Origin: Oleiphilus sp.
Lineage (GTDB): Bacteria; Pseudomonadota; Gammaproteobacteria; Pseudomonadales; Oleiphilaceae
Direction: 5' to 3'
Assembly: GCA_006212045.1 (NCBI GenBank)
Contig: PZPK01000018.1
Coordinates: forward strand, 29,177-93,176
DNA: 64,000 nucleotides
Shown here: in pieces, positions 45,844-57,000 of the stretch
Position numbering within the stretch: position 1 is the first letter of the stretch
Layout of the letters: every line of letters begins with the position of its first letter
Position numbers and translations under genes: made by a program
The notes under the pieces: generated by a model
What the model saw: the letters and a program-made list of their open reading frames with translations, nothing else
Databases searched by the model: none
Told to the model about the DNA's origin: nothing

Positions 45844-47931
45844 GTGAATCCAGTAACCAAACAATTTAAATATGGCTCAACCAATGTCACTATCGAAACA
45901 GGTCGTGTGGCGCGTCAGGCAGCGGGTTCTGTGCTTGTCACCATCGATGATACCTCGGTACTCGTTGCTGTAACCGCGGCGAAAGAAGCCAGACCGGGTC
46001 AGGACTTTTTCCCCTTGTCCGTGCACTACCAGGAGCGTCAATACTCTGTTGGTAAAATTCCCGGTGGTTATATCAAACGAGAAAACAGACCTTCCGAGAA
46101 AGAGACCCTGACTTCGCGTCTGATCGACCGTCCTATTCGTCCATTGTTCCCGAATGGTTTTATCAACGAGGTTCAGGTGGTTTGTCAGGTGATGTCTGCC
46201 AACAAAAACCAGGACCCTGATATTGCAGCCATGATCGGTACTTCAGCTGCGTTGGCTATTTCCGGTATTCCTTTTAACGGTCCAATCGGTGCGGCGCGTG
46301 TTGGTTTTACTGACGAAGAAGGCTATGTGCTGAATCCGACCAATGAATATCTGAAAGACAGTTTGCTCAACATGGTGGTCGCCGGGACTGAAGATGCGGT
46401 TCTGATGGTTGAATCAGAAGCGCAGGAGCTGACCGAAGACGAGATGCTCGGTGCAGTGTTGTTTGCACACAAGGAAATGCAGGTTGTCGTTCAGGCAGTG
46501 AAGGAATTTGCCGCAGAAGTCGCAACGCCAGTCTGGGATTGGGCAGCGGAAGAAATTAACAGCACTCTGGCCGAGGCTGTTGAATCAGGCTTTAAAGAAG
46601 GGATCGACGCCGCGTATTCAGTGAGTGACAAAATGGAACGTTATGCCGCGTTGAGCGAACTGCGTGCCAAAGCGATTGAAACGCTGGTGACAGAAGCGGA
46701 AGATTCCCCGACTGAAGAAGATGTGAAAGCCTACTTCAGCAAGCTGGAGAAAAAAGTCGTGCGTGGCCGTATTATTGGTGGCGACCCACGAATTGATGGT
46801 CGCGACAACTCCACGGTTCGACCAATTAATGTTGAAGTGGGCGTACTTCCCAACGCACATGGTTCGGCACTGTTTACGCGTGGTGAAACTCAGGCCATCG
46901 TTGTGACCACTTTGGGTACCAAACGTGATGCGCAAATCGTTGACGCGCTGGAAGGTGAATTCAAAGAAAACTTCATGCTGCATTACAACTTCCCTCCTTA
47001 CTCTGTTGGTGAGTGCGGAAGAATGGGTGCGCCCGGTCGTCGTGAAATTGGACATGGTCGATTGGCCAAGCGCGGCGTGCAGGCACTGATGCCTAATGAG
47101 GAAGAGTTCCCTTACGCGGTTCGTGTCGTTTCGGAAATTACAGAATCTAACGGGTCAAGTTCCATGGCTTCCGTTTGTGGTTGCAGTCTGGCATTGATGG
47201 ACGCCGGTGTTCCAATCGCGGCGCCAGTTGCCGGTATCGCGATGGGTCTGGTTAAGGAAGGCGATGGTTTTGCTGTTCTGACTGATATTCTGGGCGATGA
47301 GGATCACCTTGGCGATATGGATTTCAAAGTTGCCGGCACGGATGAAGGGATCACAGCATTGCAGATGGACATCAAGATTGAAGGCATCACTGAAGAGATC
47401 ATGGAGATCGCATTGAAGCAGGCACATGATGCCCGTATTCATATTCTGGGTGAAATGGCGAAAGTGATCGAAGCACCACGTGCCGAGATTTCTGACAAGG
47501 CGCCTGCGATGCTGTCAATGAGTGTACACCCTGACAAGATTCGTGATGTCATCGGTAAGGGTGGCGCGACTATTCGTTCCATCACCGAAGAAACCGGCGC
47601 ATCGGTTGATATCGAAGATGATGGTTCCGTGCGCGTTTACGGCGAATCCAATGAATCGGCGCAAGCGGCCATTGACCGTATCATCGCGATCACGGCGGAA
47701 GCCGAGATTGGCCAGATTTACGAAGGCAAAGTCGAGCGTATCGTTGATTTCGGCGCGTTTGTGAATATATTGCCGGGCAAAGACGGGCTGGTGCATATTT
47801 CCCAGATCTCTGACGAGCGTGTCGAAAATGTCACAGACGTACTGACCGAAGGTGAGATGGTTAAGGTCAAGGTGCTTGACGTTGACAACCGAGGCCGTAT
47901 TAAATTGAGCATGAAAGAGCTTAGTGAATAA
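45844..47931 (+). CDS. pnp: polyribonucleotide nucleotidyltransferase (PNPase)
   Basis: PNPase degrades RNA from the 3' end by phosphorolysis as a trimer and is part of the degradosome. The 695-residue product has two RNase PH domains joined by a helical domain, then KH ([21 protein letters not shown]) and S1 ([29 protein letters not shown]). The catalytic [26 protein letters not shown] and RREIGHG motifs are intact. It starts at GTG after AGGAG and is followed by a strong terminator. Confidence 0.98.
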   Translation: MNPVTKQFKYGSTNVTIETGRVARQAAGSVLVTIDDTSVLVAVTAAKEARPGQDFFPLSVHYQERQYSVGKIPGGYIKRENRPSEKETLTSRLIDRPIRPLFPNGFINEVQVVCQVMSANKNQDPDIAAMIGTSAALAISGIPFNGPIGAARVGFTDEEGYVLNPTNEYLKDSLLNMVVAGTEDAVLMVESEAQELTEDEMLGAVLFAHKEMQVVVQAVKEFAAEVATPVWDWAAEEINSTLAEAVESGFKEGIDAAYSVSDKMERYAALSELRAKAIETLVTEAEDSPTEEDVKAYFSKLEKKVVRGRIIGGDPRIDGRDNSTVRPINVEVGVLPNAHGSALFTRGETQAIVVTTLGTKRDAQIVDALEGEFKENFMLHYNFPPYSVGECGRMGAPGRREIGHGRLAKRGVQALMPNEEEFPYAVRVVSEITESNGSSSMASVCGCSLALMDAGVPIAAPVAGIAMGLVKEGDGFAVLTDILGDEDHLGDMDFKVAGTDEGITALQMDIKIEGITEEIMEIALKQAHDARIHILGEMAKVIEAPRAEISDKAPAMLSMSVHPDKIRDVIGKGGATIRSITEETGASVDIEDDGSVRVYGESNESAQAAIDRIIAITAEAEIGQIYEGKVERIVDFGAFVNILPGKDGLVHISQISDERVENVTDVLTEGEMVKVKVLDVDNRGRIKLSMKELSE

Positions 47932-47948
47932 GCGATAGTGCTTAATTC

Positions 47949-47974
47949 AAAGGAGGCCTTGTGCCTCCTTTTTT
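47949..47974 (+). terminator. rho-independent terminator after pnp
   Basis: AAAGGAGGC, 5-nt loop, GCCTCCTTT and further T residues. Confidence 0.93.
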
Positions 47975-48023
47975 GTTTCTATCCAAGCTTGAACGCATCT
48001 ATATCCTGGGGACGAAAGCTTTT

Positions 48024-48485
48024 ATGCCAAAGTCGCATCATACAACCGCCGAATCGCTGGAATCGTTCTTAAGGGCCGAAGTGCCTCTGGCTCGTGCCGC
48101 GCAAATATGTGTCGAAGCCTATGATGGCACGACCCTGAGAGCACGAGCGCCACTTGGTCCCAATATTAACGATAAGGGGACAGCCTTTGGCGGCAGCCTC
48201 TACAACCTCTGCGTAACGGCCGGGTGGGGAATGACCTCTCTGAAATGCGGCGAAAACGGTTTGCAGGGCGACATTGTGGTAGCCAAAGCCGAGATCGAGT
48301 ATCTGAACCCGCTAAACGAAGATCTTATCGCTATCGTGAATAGCCCCAATGCTGAAGAGCTGTCGCTGTTTCTGGCCAATTTCAGGCGTCGTGGCAAGGC
48401 CGCGATGACGCATCAGGTCACCATCAGCAGTAGTGATGGTATCCCCTGTGTGCGATTTAAAGGAAAGTACGCCATTGTCGCCTAG
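48024..48485 (+). CDS. YiiD C-terminal-type hotdog thioesterase-like protein
   Basis: The 153-residue product resembles the C-terminal hotdog domain of E. coli YiiD, a putative thioesterase. It shows ARAPLGPNINDKGTAFGGSLYNL, in which the NxKGTAFGGS loop and following helix form the usual substrate site, and the VAKAEIEYLNPL strand. There is no acetyltransferase half, unlike YiiD. A longer reading from 47961 would begin inside the pnp terminator, so ATG 48024 is preferred. No operon partner is evident. The physiological thioester is unknown. Confidence 0.8.
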   Translation: MPKSHHTTAESLESFLRAEVPLARAAQICVEAYDGTTLRARAPLGPNINDKGTAFGGSLYNLCVTAGWGMTSLKCGENGLQGDIVVAKAEIEYLNPLNEDLIAIVNSPNAEELSLFLANFRRRGKAAMTHQVTISSSDGIPCVRFKGKYAIVA

Positions 48486-48664
48486 CGACCTATGGTTTCA
48501 GCGCTGGTATCACGGCGCTATACGCCCTACCCATTCTTCATAGTTCAGACCCACTTCAAATATCGTTTTGGTGCTTGGTGTTACACTGCGTCATCGTTTG
48601 TAAGCAAATGTTGGCATGCCTGTTGACCTGCCAGAGCGTGCTGATCACTTTTTCGGAGTTGTAG

Positions 48665-50593
48665 GTGAGAACTATCTGTCACAGTCTTTTTCTGATCCTG
48701 CTGTTTTTGCTGTTGTCCGGTTGTGGTGGCAGTGGCGGCGCTGTTTCCAAGGGAAAGGTCGGTTCGGATGAAGTCCTGACGGGGATCTTTGTCGACAGTC
48801 CGGTTGAGAATCTGGGTTACCGCACGGTATCACGCAACGGAGCGATTCGCGGAGGGCATACCGACGCCGATGGCAGGTTCAGCTTCAGAGAGGGTGACCG
48901 GATTACTTTTTATGTCGGCCATCTGCAGCTCGACAATTCCCGGAAGGGGTTCGGGGAAATCAGTGGCCTGGCGTTTCCTGAAATTGAACTGGGTATGCTG
49001 GATTTTCCGGGCTTGCCCTCCCGAATTGCGGATAGCGCAGGCTCGGAACAGGAAAGGGTCGTACTGGTGCTATCGCCGCTGGATTTCTCTGAAAACAGGG
49101 ATTTCGACGATGTTGTGGTCGGAAATATTGCCCAGCTGTTGCAGAGTCTGGACTATGATGGCGATCCTTCGAGGCGCAGGCATGCCACCAAAACCAGCGA
49201 AAAGAACAAGCCGGGTATCTTCATCAGTGATTATGCGCATGAGCTGGCCGTCGGTGCTTTTGTTGATCTTTATACCAATGCAATCGAACTGAAGGTTGGG
49301 GCTTACGTCGATAGCGCGGGGTGGGATCGAAGATACCGTCCCGAGGACGATGTTCGTCACTATGTGGTGCCCAGAGGTCAGGCAATCACGCATCTCAGAG
49401 AAAGTCTTGATCGCATCGAGATCGAATATTTTGGCCCGGAATTAAGTGACATAGCGCTGCCAGGTAACCCGAAACTGGAAGCCTGCATCAAGGACAATGC
49501 CTTGGCACAGGGAACGCGATATGTCTGGGACTTCAAGGCGCTGGATTGCTCCCGCAAGGGACTGGAATCGCTCGCCGGGATTGAAGTGCTGATCAACCTT
49601 GAATCGCTGACAGCTTATGGCAACCAGATACAGTCCGCGGATGTTTCGGGATTACGTAAACTGCGATGGCTTGATCTGGGTTTCAACCGCCTCACGACCA
49701 TGGACCTCTATGAGAATCTTCTTTTGGAGGCTGTTTTTATTGAATCCAACGCGCTTGATAGCATTCGTTTACCGCAAGGCGAGTTTCTTGAAACACTGAT
49801 CCTTTCCAATAATCAACTTGAGAATATTGATCTGTCGGGTTTGCCAAGTCTGCGCCAGCTGTCGCTGTTTAATAACGGACTTGCATCGATCGAATTGCGG
49901 CATAACGTCGCCCTCAAACGTATCTTCCTGGGCAATAATCGTTTAATCGAGTTGGATGTAAGCGCAATTCCGGGCTTGATCGAGTTGAGCGCAGGTGGAA
50001 ACCGCCTGCAGGATATTGTCTTGGATGCGCTATTTACGCCGCGAAAAGTCCTGCTGGACAATAACCCCTTGTCCGAATCAACCCTCCGTTACCTGCTGGC
50101 AGCCGGTATATCTGATCTTTACGTGGACCTGGATGCTGATCAGGTGAATGATGTGGTCGATAACTGCCTGATGGTTCCGAATAGCTCTCAGCGCGATATG
50201 AATGAGAATGGTACGGGGGATGCCTGTGACTTACTCCAGTCCTTGTCCTTTCGGGATGTCAATCTGGCAGCCTGTGTTCAAACATATGATCAGGACCTGT
50301 ATGCCTATGAGTTGGTGGCGCTGTCATGCTCCGGGCAAGATATTGCCAGCGCGGAAGGGGTTCAGGCCTTTGTCTACCTGGAGCATTTGGATTTGAGTCT
50401 GAATCGGCTCGAAGGGCTGGATCTCGCAGAAAATCGCGCGCTGGTCAGTGTTGATGTTTCCCACAACCAGCTTTCCGTGATCACACTGGATGCCAATGAG
50501 CAGCTGGAGAGCGTAGACATTCAATACAATCCGCTGACAGAGCAGACGATCGATTATCTGTCTGGCTTAAGCGGGATCGAGATCCTGTACTAG
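48665..50593 (+). CDS. leucine-rich-repeat lipoprotein with a thrombospondin type 3 calcium-binding linker
   Basis: The 642-residue product starts at GTG and carries a lipoprotein signal with lipobox LSGC (Cys20) followed by a Gly/Ser linker. Residues about 38-85 form an IgG-like/regulatory domain (TGIFVDSPVENLGY, GGHTDADGRFSF) common in marine lipoproteins. After an alpha/beta stretch come about eight LRRs (about 290-485; repeating LxxLxLxxNxL), one thrombospondin type 3 unit (about 488-522: DADQVNDVVDNCL and MNENGTGDACD) and a second, shorter LRR block to the end. Each LRR block is preceded by the same cap: a Cys, a variable stretch, then L-x-C-S and a G-(I/V)-(E/Q) turn. That points to internal duplication. 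Likely an outer-membrane or surface protein for binding or adhesion; ligand unknown. Confidence 0.8.
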   Translation: MRTICHSLFLILLFLLLSGCGGSGGAVSKGKVGSDEVLTGIFVDSPVENLGYRTVSRNGAIRGGHTDADGRFSFREGDRITFYVGHLQLDNSRKGFGEISGLAFPEIELGMLDFPGLPSRIADSAGSEQERVVLVLSPLDFSENRDFDDVVVGNIAQLLQSLDYDGDPSRRRHATKTSEKNKPGIFISDYAHELAVGAFVDLYTNAIELKVGAYVDSAGWDRRYRPEDDVRHYVVPRGQAITHLRESLDRIEIEYFGPELSDIALPGNPKLEACIKDNALAQGTRYVWDFKALDCSRKGLESLAGIEVLINLESLTAYGNQIQSADVSGLRKLRWLDLGFNRLTTMDLYENLLLEAVFIESNALDSIRLPQGEFLETLILSNNQLENIDLSGLPSLRQLSLFNNGLASIELRHNVALKRIFLGNNRLIELDVSAIPGLIELSAGGNRLQDIVLDALFTPRKVLLDNNPLSESTLRYLLAAGISDLYVDLDADQVNDVVDNCLMVPNSSQRDMNENGTGDACDLLQSLSFRDVNLAACVQTYDQDLYAYELVALSCSGQDIASAEGVQAFVYLEHLDLSLNRLEGLDLAENRALVSVDVSHNQLSVITLDANEQLESVDIQYNPLTEQTIDYLSGLSGIEILY

Positions 50594-50684
50594 GCGCCAA
50601 CTATACGCGGGTACTGTCGAAAGAGGCGTTTTTTCCAGGCATAACAGCGCTGTCCTCAACTGCGCGCCAGCACCTGTTGGCACA

Positions 50685-51968
50685 TTAACGATTGGTGGCT
50701 TCAACCACGTGACAGATCGCGTGGCACAACTGAATCAGTTGTGCATCCGAAATAATATAGGGCGGCATCACGTAGACCAGTTTTCCGAAGGGTCTCACCC
50801 AGACTCCCTGTTCGACCAGCATGGGTTGAATCACTTTCATATCGACCGCTTCTTTGAGTTCTACGACCCCGATAGCGCCCAGCACTCGCACCTCTTGAAC
50901 ATTTTCCAGGGAGTTACAGGGGGACAAACCGCGTGCAAGTCCTTCGGATATGCGCTTCACCTTTGCTTGCCAGCCGCTCTGCATGAGTATTTCGATGCTT
51001 GCCAGTCCGGCGGCGCAAGCCAGCGGGTTGGCCATAAAGGTCGGGCCGTGCATAAAGACACCGGGCTCACCCGACTGGATGGTTTCCGCCACCTTTCGAC
51101 TGGTCAACGTGGCCGCAAGCGTCATATAGCCTCCTGTTAACGCTTTGCCCAAACACAGAATGTCGGGCGCGAATCCCGCGTGTTCATAGGCAAAAAGCTT
51201 TCCCGATCTTCCGAAGCCGGTGGCGATTTCATCAAAAATGATCAGTATGTCGTAGGCGTCTGCCAGTGCCTTCAATTGGACCAGATAATCAGAGGAGTAG
51301 AAGCGCATTCCTCCGGCACCCTGCACAATGGGCTCAAGGATAATGGCCGCGATCTCCTTATGATGTGATTCAAGCAGTGCTTTCAGTTCTTTCAGATCTG
51401 ATGCCGGAGCTGTTTGCCCAAAAGGTGTTGCGGGTCTGGGGGCAAAGATCTGTTGTGCCAGCGTTTGGGCAAAAAGTGAATGCATTCCGGTCACCGGGTC
51501 GCAAACGGACATCGCGCCAAAGGTGTCGCCATGGTAACCGGAACGAACTGTAAGAAACTTCTGTCGGCCAGCGTGGCCCTGGCTGGCCCAGTACTGGATC
51601 GCCATCTTCATCGCGACTTCGACAGATACAGAGCCGGAGTCCGCGAAGAAAACAGCGTCCAGTGCGGGGTGTGTAATGTCGAGTAGCTTTTCCGCCAGAT
51701 GGATCGCCGGGTCATGTGTCAGGCCGCCGAACATGACATGTGAGAAGCGGTCGATTTGTGTTTTCAGGGCGTCATCCATGGTTGGATGACGATAACCGTG
51801 AATCACACTCCACCAGGAGGCCATGCCGTCAATCAGTTCCCGACCGTCTTTCAGCCGAAGTGTACAGCCTTCTGCCGAATCCACATGGAATAGTGGTTGT
51901 CCCGCCCCAACGGCACTGTAGGGGTGCCATATGTGTTGCTGATCAAAGTATAGGTCTTTGTTTTGCAT
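50685..51968 (-). CDS. bioA: adenosylmethionine-8-amino-7-oxononanoate aminotransferase
   Basis: BioA makes 7,8-diaminopelargonate in biotin synthesis, using S-adenosylmethionine as amino donor. The 427-residue PLP enzyme shows IWHPYSAVGAGQPLF and ASWWSVIHGYRHP (paired Trp52-Trp53 of the substrate site), DSGSVSVEVAMKMA, LIIFDEIATGFGRSG and PLP Lys275 in CLGKALTGG. Length is normal. The other bio genes are not in the window. It is the second gene of a minus-strand pair, three bases after truC. Confidence 0.96.
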   Translation of the reverse strand: MQNKDLYFDQQHIWHPYSAVGAGQPLFHVDSAEGCTLRLKDGRELIDGMASWWSVIHGYRHPTMDDALKTQIDRFSHVMFGGLTHDPAIHLAEKLLDITHPALDAVFFADSGSVSVEVAMKMAIQYWASQGHAGRQKFLTVRSGYHGDTFGAMSVCDPVTGMHSLFAQTLAQQIFAPRPATPFGQTAPASDLKELKALLESHHKEIAAIILEPIVQGAGGMRFYSSDYLVQLKALADAYDILIIFDEIATGFGRSGKLFAYEHAGFAPDILCLGKALTGGYMTLAATLTSRKVAETIQSGEPGVFMHGPTFMANPLACAAGLASIEILMQSGWQAKVKRISEGLARGLSPCNSLENVQEVRVLGAIGVVELKEAVDMKVIQPMLVEQGVWVRPFGKLVYVMPPYIISDAQLIQLCHAICHVVEATNR

Positions 51969-51971
51969 TGC

Positions 51972-52712
51972 TTAATCCGGTTTTTTGTAAGTGCTTAAGG
52001 CGTGCAGGGTCTGGACAAAATCATCTGCCAGTGGGCATGTCATGTGCAGAGGAAGCTCGTTGTATGGATGAATAATCTGCATCGATGTGCATGCCAGTAA
52101 CAGGCGGGAGCATTTGAATTGATCTCTGAACAGTCGGTTATGCGGACCTTTCCCATATTTTACATCGCCAACAATCGGGTGGCTAATATGCTTCAGGTGT
52201 CGTCGGATCTGGTGTTTCCTTCCCGATACCGGCGTCATTTCAAGCAGGCTATAGCGACTGGTATCAAACCGGCCATCAGAATAGGGCAGTTCATAACGGA
52301 TCAGGGACCGATAGTGAGTCTGTGCCGTCTTTTCTTCTTTTTGTTCTGCCTGAGCCTGTTGGGATTTAAATGCGGCAATTTCCTTCAAGGGATGATCGAC
52401 CAGCCCCAGATCCTGAGTATAACCGCGCACGACCGCCTGATACAGTTTACTCACCTGTTGCTGCTCAAATTGTTTGCCAAGCAAGCTCGCCGTTTGACTA
52501 TCAAGGGCGAACAGCAGCAAGCCGGAAGTCGGTTTGTCGAGCCGATGCACCGGATAGACCCATTGTCCGATCTGATCGCGCAGCAGGCGCATCGCATAGC
52601 GGGTTTCATGCTTGTCGATAGGACTTTTATGGACCAGAAGGCCGGCGGGTTTGTGAACCGCTATGAGCCACTGGTCATGATAAAGAATGTCAAGCGTTTC
52701 AGTCTTATCCAT
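51972..52712 (-). CDS. truC: TruC-type tRNA pseudouridine synthase
   Basis: A RluA-superfamily pseudouridine synthase, most like TruC, which modifies U65 in certain tRNAs. The 246-residue product has LIAVHKPAGLLVHKSPID, the catalytic Asp motif HRLDKPTSGLLLFA, and the family end motif SGRKHQIRRHLKHISHPIVGDVKYGKG, shown here in parts below the display limit: SGRKHQIRRHLKHI and PIVGDVKYGKG. ATG 52712 fits the family N-terminus (ILYHDQWLIAVHKPAG follows within a few residues); a longer reading from 52757 adds 15 residues. It lies immediately before bioA, so the two share a transcript although their jobs are unrelated. Confidence 0.88.
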   Translation of the reverse strand: MDKTETLDILYHDQWLIAVHKPAGLLVHKSPIDKHETRYAMRLLRDQIGQWVYPVHRLDKPTSGLLLFALDSQTASLLGKQFEQQQVSKLYQAVVRGYTQDLGLVDHPLKEIAAFKSQQAQAEQKEEKTAQTHYRSLIRYELPYSDGRFDTSRYSLLEMTPVSGRKHQIRRHLKHISHPIVGDVKYGKGPHNRLFRDQFKCSRLLLACTSMQIIHPYNELPLHMTCPLADDFVQTLHALSTYKKPD

Positions 52713-52898
52713 TGTCCAATCTGACGAATTGAGTGTGCAGGGATTAATGCAGTGCAAAACCGTTTAACTTTGTTAGTATGCGTGTCTTTAAAGTTCTGCA
52801 AAAGTTTTTAAGTACAATGGCCGACAAGCTGCAGCGTTCATGGTGCATGATACCCCGTCGCTTGAGTCGTCTGGCAAAAATTTGAAATGGAAATCCAC

Positions 52899-54059
52899 AT
52901 GTTAAATCGCTCTGGTCATCTGAATACCCCGAAGAAATCCTTTTTTGTGTTGGCTTGCTTGCTGGCGTTGAGTGCCTGCTCCGATCCTGAAGCGCCGGCT
53001 GGTCCCGGTGCTATGCAAATGCCGCCTCCGGAAGTGGATGTGGCGGAAGTCATGCTGCAGGAGCAGAAAGACTGGAAGGAGTTTACCGGACGGCTGGAGG
53101 CAACCGATAGCATCGTCGTGAAACCAAGAACGTCGGGCTATGTTGTCAGTGTCGAATTTGAAGACGGGGCTCTGGTACAAAAAGGGGATCTGCTGTTCCA
53201 GATTGATTTCCGTACCATTAAGGCTGAAGTTGAGCGGCTTGAGGCTGAGGTGGAGCGTGCCGATGCAGAAATAGCATTGACTGAGCGAGATCTGAAACGT
53301 GCCAATAGTCTGAGAGAAAAGAATGCAATCTCCCAGGAGCAGCTGGACAACAGGCGCACGCAGTTGACGCAGGCGAAGGCCACGGCGGAGAGCGCGAGAG
53401 CAGAACTGAAACGGTCCAAAGTGCTGTATGCCATCACCAAGGTGAAGGCGCCGTTTGACGGGCGGGTATCCAATGCCCGGGTTAAAGAGGGCAGCTCGGT
53501 TGTGGCAGGGCAAACAGAGCTGACCAGCCTGGTATCAACGGATAAGGTACATGCCTACTTTGATGTAGACGAGTACACCTATCTAACGCTGCGCTCCAGA
53601 TATCCGGATATCAGCCACAGTGGCTTGACTGTTCAGATGGGGCTGGCGCATCAGAAGGATTTTCCCTATCAGGGAACGGTCGATTTTGTTGATAATCAGG
53701 TAGACATCGCGACGGGCACCATCCGTATGCGGGCCGTTTATGATAACCCCGAAGGTGATCTGACGCCGGGGCTTTTTGTTCGCCTGAAAATGCAGATTGG
53801 ACCCGCTTACCAGACAGTGATGATCCCGGATAAGGCCATCGGCACCGACTTGAGCAATAAATTTGTTCTGGTGCTGGGCGAAGGGGATGTTGTTAGCTAC
53901 CGTCCGGTTCAGTTGGGCTCACGTCGCGGAGACTGGCGCATTATCAAAAGTGGTCTGGAAGTGGGTGAGCGAATCGTTATCAACGGTCTGCAGCGCGCAC
54001 GCCCCGGGGCTCCGGTCAGTCCCAATGTCTTGACCATGGATGTCGCTGAACAGGGATAG
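52899..54059 (+). CDS. RND efflux membrane fusion (adaptor) lipoprotein
   Basis: The periplasmic adaptor links an RND pump to its outer-membrane channel. The product (386 residues from ATG 52899; ATG 52887 is an alternative with poorer ribosome site) has a lipobox LSAC (Cys27), a barrel-sandwich/lipoyl domain (VVKPRTSGYVVSVEFEDGALVQKGDLLFQID), a coiled-coil hairpin (about 105-165), and the beta-barrel and membrane-proximal parts (VDNQVDIATGTIRMRAVYDN and TPGLFVRLKM). Closest in plan to AcrA/MexA/MexE. The pump gene starts four bases after the stop. Confidence 0.94.
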   Translation: MLNRSGHLNTPKKSFFVLACLLALSACSDPEAPAGPGAMQMPPPEVDVAEVMLQEQKDWKEFTGRLEATDSIVVKPRTSGYVVSVEFEDGALVQKGDLLFQIDFRTIKAEVERLEAEVERADAEIALTERDLKRANSLREKNAISQEQLDNRRTQLTQAKATAESARAELKRSKVLYAITKVKAPFDGRVSNARVKEGSSVVAGQTELTSLVSTDKVHAYFDVDEYTYLTLRSRYPDISHSGLTVQMGLAHQKDFPYQGTVDFVDNQVDIATGTIRMRAVYDNPEGDLTPGLFVRLKMQIGPAYQTVMIPDKAIGTDLSNKFVLVLGEGDVVSYRPVQLGSRRGDWRIIKSGLEVGERIVINGLQRARPGAPVSPNVLTMDVAEQG

Positions 54060-54063
54060 TCTT

Positions 54064-57000
54064 ATGATTTCACAGTATTTTATTCATCGCCCCATTTTTG
54101 CCGGCGTGCTGTCGGCAATAATTTTACTGGCTGGCGCCCTGTCTCTATTTCAGCTTCCTATCACCGAGTATCCGGAAGTTGTGCCACCCACGGTTGTCGT
54201 GAGCGCCAGTTATCCCGGTGCAAATCCTGTCGTAGTCTCCGAAACAGTGGCCGCGCCGCTGGAGCAGGCCATCAATGGTGTGGAGAACATGCTGTATATG
54301 TCTTCCCAGTCTACGGCAGACGGGGCCTTGAACATTACAGTGACCTTTGCATTGGGAACCAATATTGATGATGCCCAGGTTCAGGTTCAGAACCGCGTAG
54401 CCAGGGCCATGCCCCGACTGCCGGAAGACGTTCAGCGCTTGGGTGTGACGACGGAGAAGTCCTCGCCAAACTTGACCATGGTGGTGCACTTGCTCTCGCC
54501 GGACAGCCGTTACGATATGTTGTATCTGTCCAACTTTGCCAATCTGAAGGTCAAGGATGAGCTGGCTCGCATCGAAGGTGCCGGAACCGTTCGGGTATTC
54601 GGGGCAGGGGACTATGCAGTTCGGGTCTGGCTGAATCCGGAAAAAGTGGCCAGTTTGAACCTGACGACCACAGACATTATTACGGCTATTCGCGAACAGA
54701 ACCGGCAGGCTGCCGCGGGTACGATTGGTGCACAGCCAAGTGAACAGGGTAATCCGTTTCAATTGCTGATCAAGGTCAAAGGGCGTCTGGATAATGTCGA
54801 GGAGTTCAATGACATTATTGTTCGCGTCGGGGAAGGCGGCGCCATCACACGCTTGCGGGACGTTGCACGGGTTGAACTGGGCTCGAACTCCTATGCCTTG
54901 CGTTCTTTGCTGAACAATAAGCCTGCGGCCGCTGTCGCCATTTTCCAAAGCCCGGGCTCCAATGCCATTCAGCTCTCTGATGATGTGCGAGCACGTATGG
55001 AAGAGCTCAAACAGACCTTTCCGGCCGGTGTGGACTATGACATTGTCTATGACCCGACAATATTCGTCCGTGGCTCGATCGAAGCTGTCGTCAAGACACT
55101 GCTCGAAGCTATTCTGCTGGTGGTAGTGGTTGTTGTCCTGTTCCTGCAAACCTGGCGTGCCTCCATCATCCCGCTGGTCGCGGTGCCTGTTTCACTGGTG
55201 GGTACCTTCGCGGTGATGCATCTGTTCGGATTTTCGCTTAATGCCTTGTCCCTGTTTGGTCTGGTATTGGCAATTGGTATCGTCGTCGATGATGCCATTG
55301 TTGTCGTGGAAAATGTCGAGCGTAATATTGCGCTTGGAAAAACGCCGGTGGAAGCCACCAAGCAGGCCATGCGTGAAGTGACCGGGCCGATTATTGCGAC
55401 ATCGCTGGTATTGAGTGCTGTTTTTATCCCGACGGCGTTTATCTCCGGACTGACCGGGCAGTTCTACAAACAGTTTGCACTGACAATCGCGATCTCGACC
55501 ATTATTTCCACCTTCAACTCACTGACCATGAGTCCGGCGCTCGCAGCCGCGTTATTGAAACCTCATGATGCGCGTCAGGACTGGTTCGGGCGACTACTCG
55601 ATACAGTTTTCGGACGGTTTGTCTTCAAGCCTTTCAATCGCTTTTTCGAAGGGCTGTCACATTCGTACATGCTGATCCTCAAAAAGCTAATTCGAGGCGC
55701 GTCGATTATTCTGGTGTTGTATCTGGGCCTGATAGGCTTGACCTATCACCAGTTTCAGACGACACCGACCGGATTTGTGCCGCAGCAGGACAAGATGTAT
55801 CTGATTGCGTTTGCCAGTCTGCCAGATGCCGCCAGTCTGGAACGAACGGATGCCGTGATCCAGCGGATGTCGGAGATAGCGCTCGAACATCCGGGAGTGG
55901 AATCCTCTGTTGCCTTCCCGGGGCTGTCGATTAATGGCTTTACCGTGGCGTCCAACTCCGGCGTTGTTTTTGTCACCCTGAAGCCCTTCAGTGAGCGTAT
56001 GACGCCCGATTTGTCAGCGCAGGCCATTGCCGGCCAGCTGAACGGGCGGCTCAGTGTGATCAAAGAAGGCTTTGTTGCCGTGGTCCCTCCGCCGCCGGTA
56101 TTGGGGCTGGGGACGACCGGAGGCTTCAAACTGCAGATAGAAGATCGAGGCAATCTGGGCTATGAACGACTGTTCCAGGAGACCCAGAAAGTACTTGGGC
56201 AGGCTTACGGGACTCCGGAGTTGAACCCGATGAGCACCTTTTCGTTCTTTAAAGCAAATGTGCCCCAGATTCAGGTCGATGTTGATCGCGAGAAAGCCAA
56301 GATTCACGGTGTGGCCATTAGTGATATTTTTCAGACCCTACAGGCGTATATGGGGTCAGTGTATGTCAATGATGTCAATCTGTTCGGGCGAACCTATCAG
56401 GTGAATTTGCAGGCGGATGAATCCTTCCGTGCAGATGAGAGCCAGATCGACCGGCTGAAGGTACGCAACCGTAATGGTGAAATGGTGCCCCTGGCGTCGT
56501 TTATTGAGATCTCACATACCTCGGGCCCGGACACGGTGACTCGCTACAACAGCTACCCGGCAGCCGATATTAATTCCGGGCCAGCCCCCGGGTTCAGCTC
56601 CGGACAGGCCGAAGCTGCAATCACCCGAATTCTGGAACAATCGCTTCCCAATGGGATGGCCTTTGAATGGACCGATCTGACCTATCAGCAGATTCTCGCG
56701 GGTGACACGACATTGTTCGTCTTTCCGCTGGTTGTGTTGCTGGTGTTTTTGGTACTTGCGGCCCAGTATGAAAGCTGGGGGCTGCCATTGGCGATTATCA
56801 TGATTGTGCCGATGACTCTGCTATCCGCCATGACCGGCGTCATTATCGCAGGGGGGGACAATAATATTTTCACCCAGATAGGTTTTATTGTGCTGGTGGG
56901 GCTGGCAGCCAAAAATGCCATCTTGATTGTTGAGTTTGCCAAGGAAAAAGAAGATCACGGCCTACCACTCAAACAGGCCGTTCTCGAAGCCAGTCGTTTG

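Noticed and set aside
54145..55149. 334-codon minus-strand frame opposite the RND pump
   Set aside because: Antisense shadow; Gln/His/Asn-rich and without domains.
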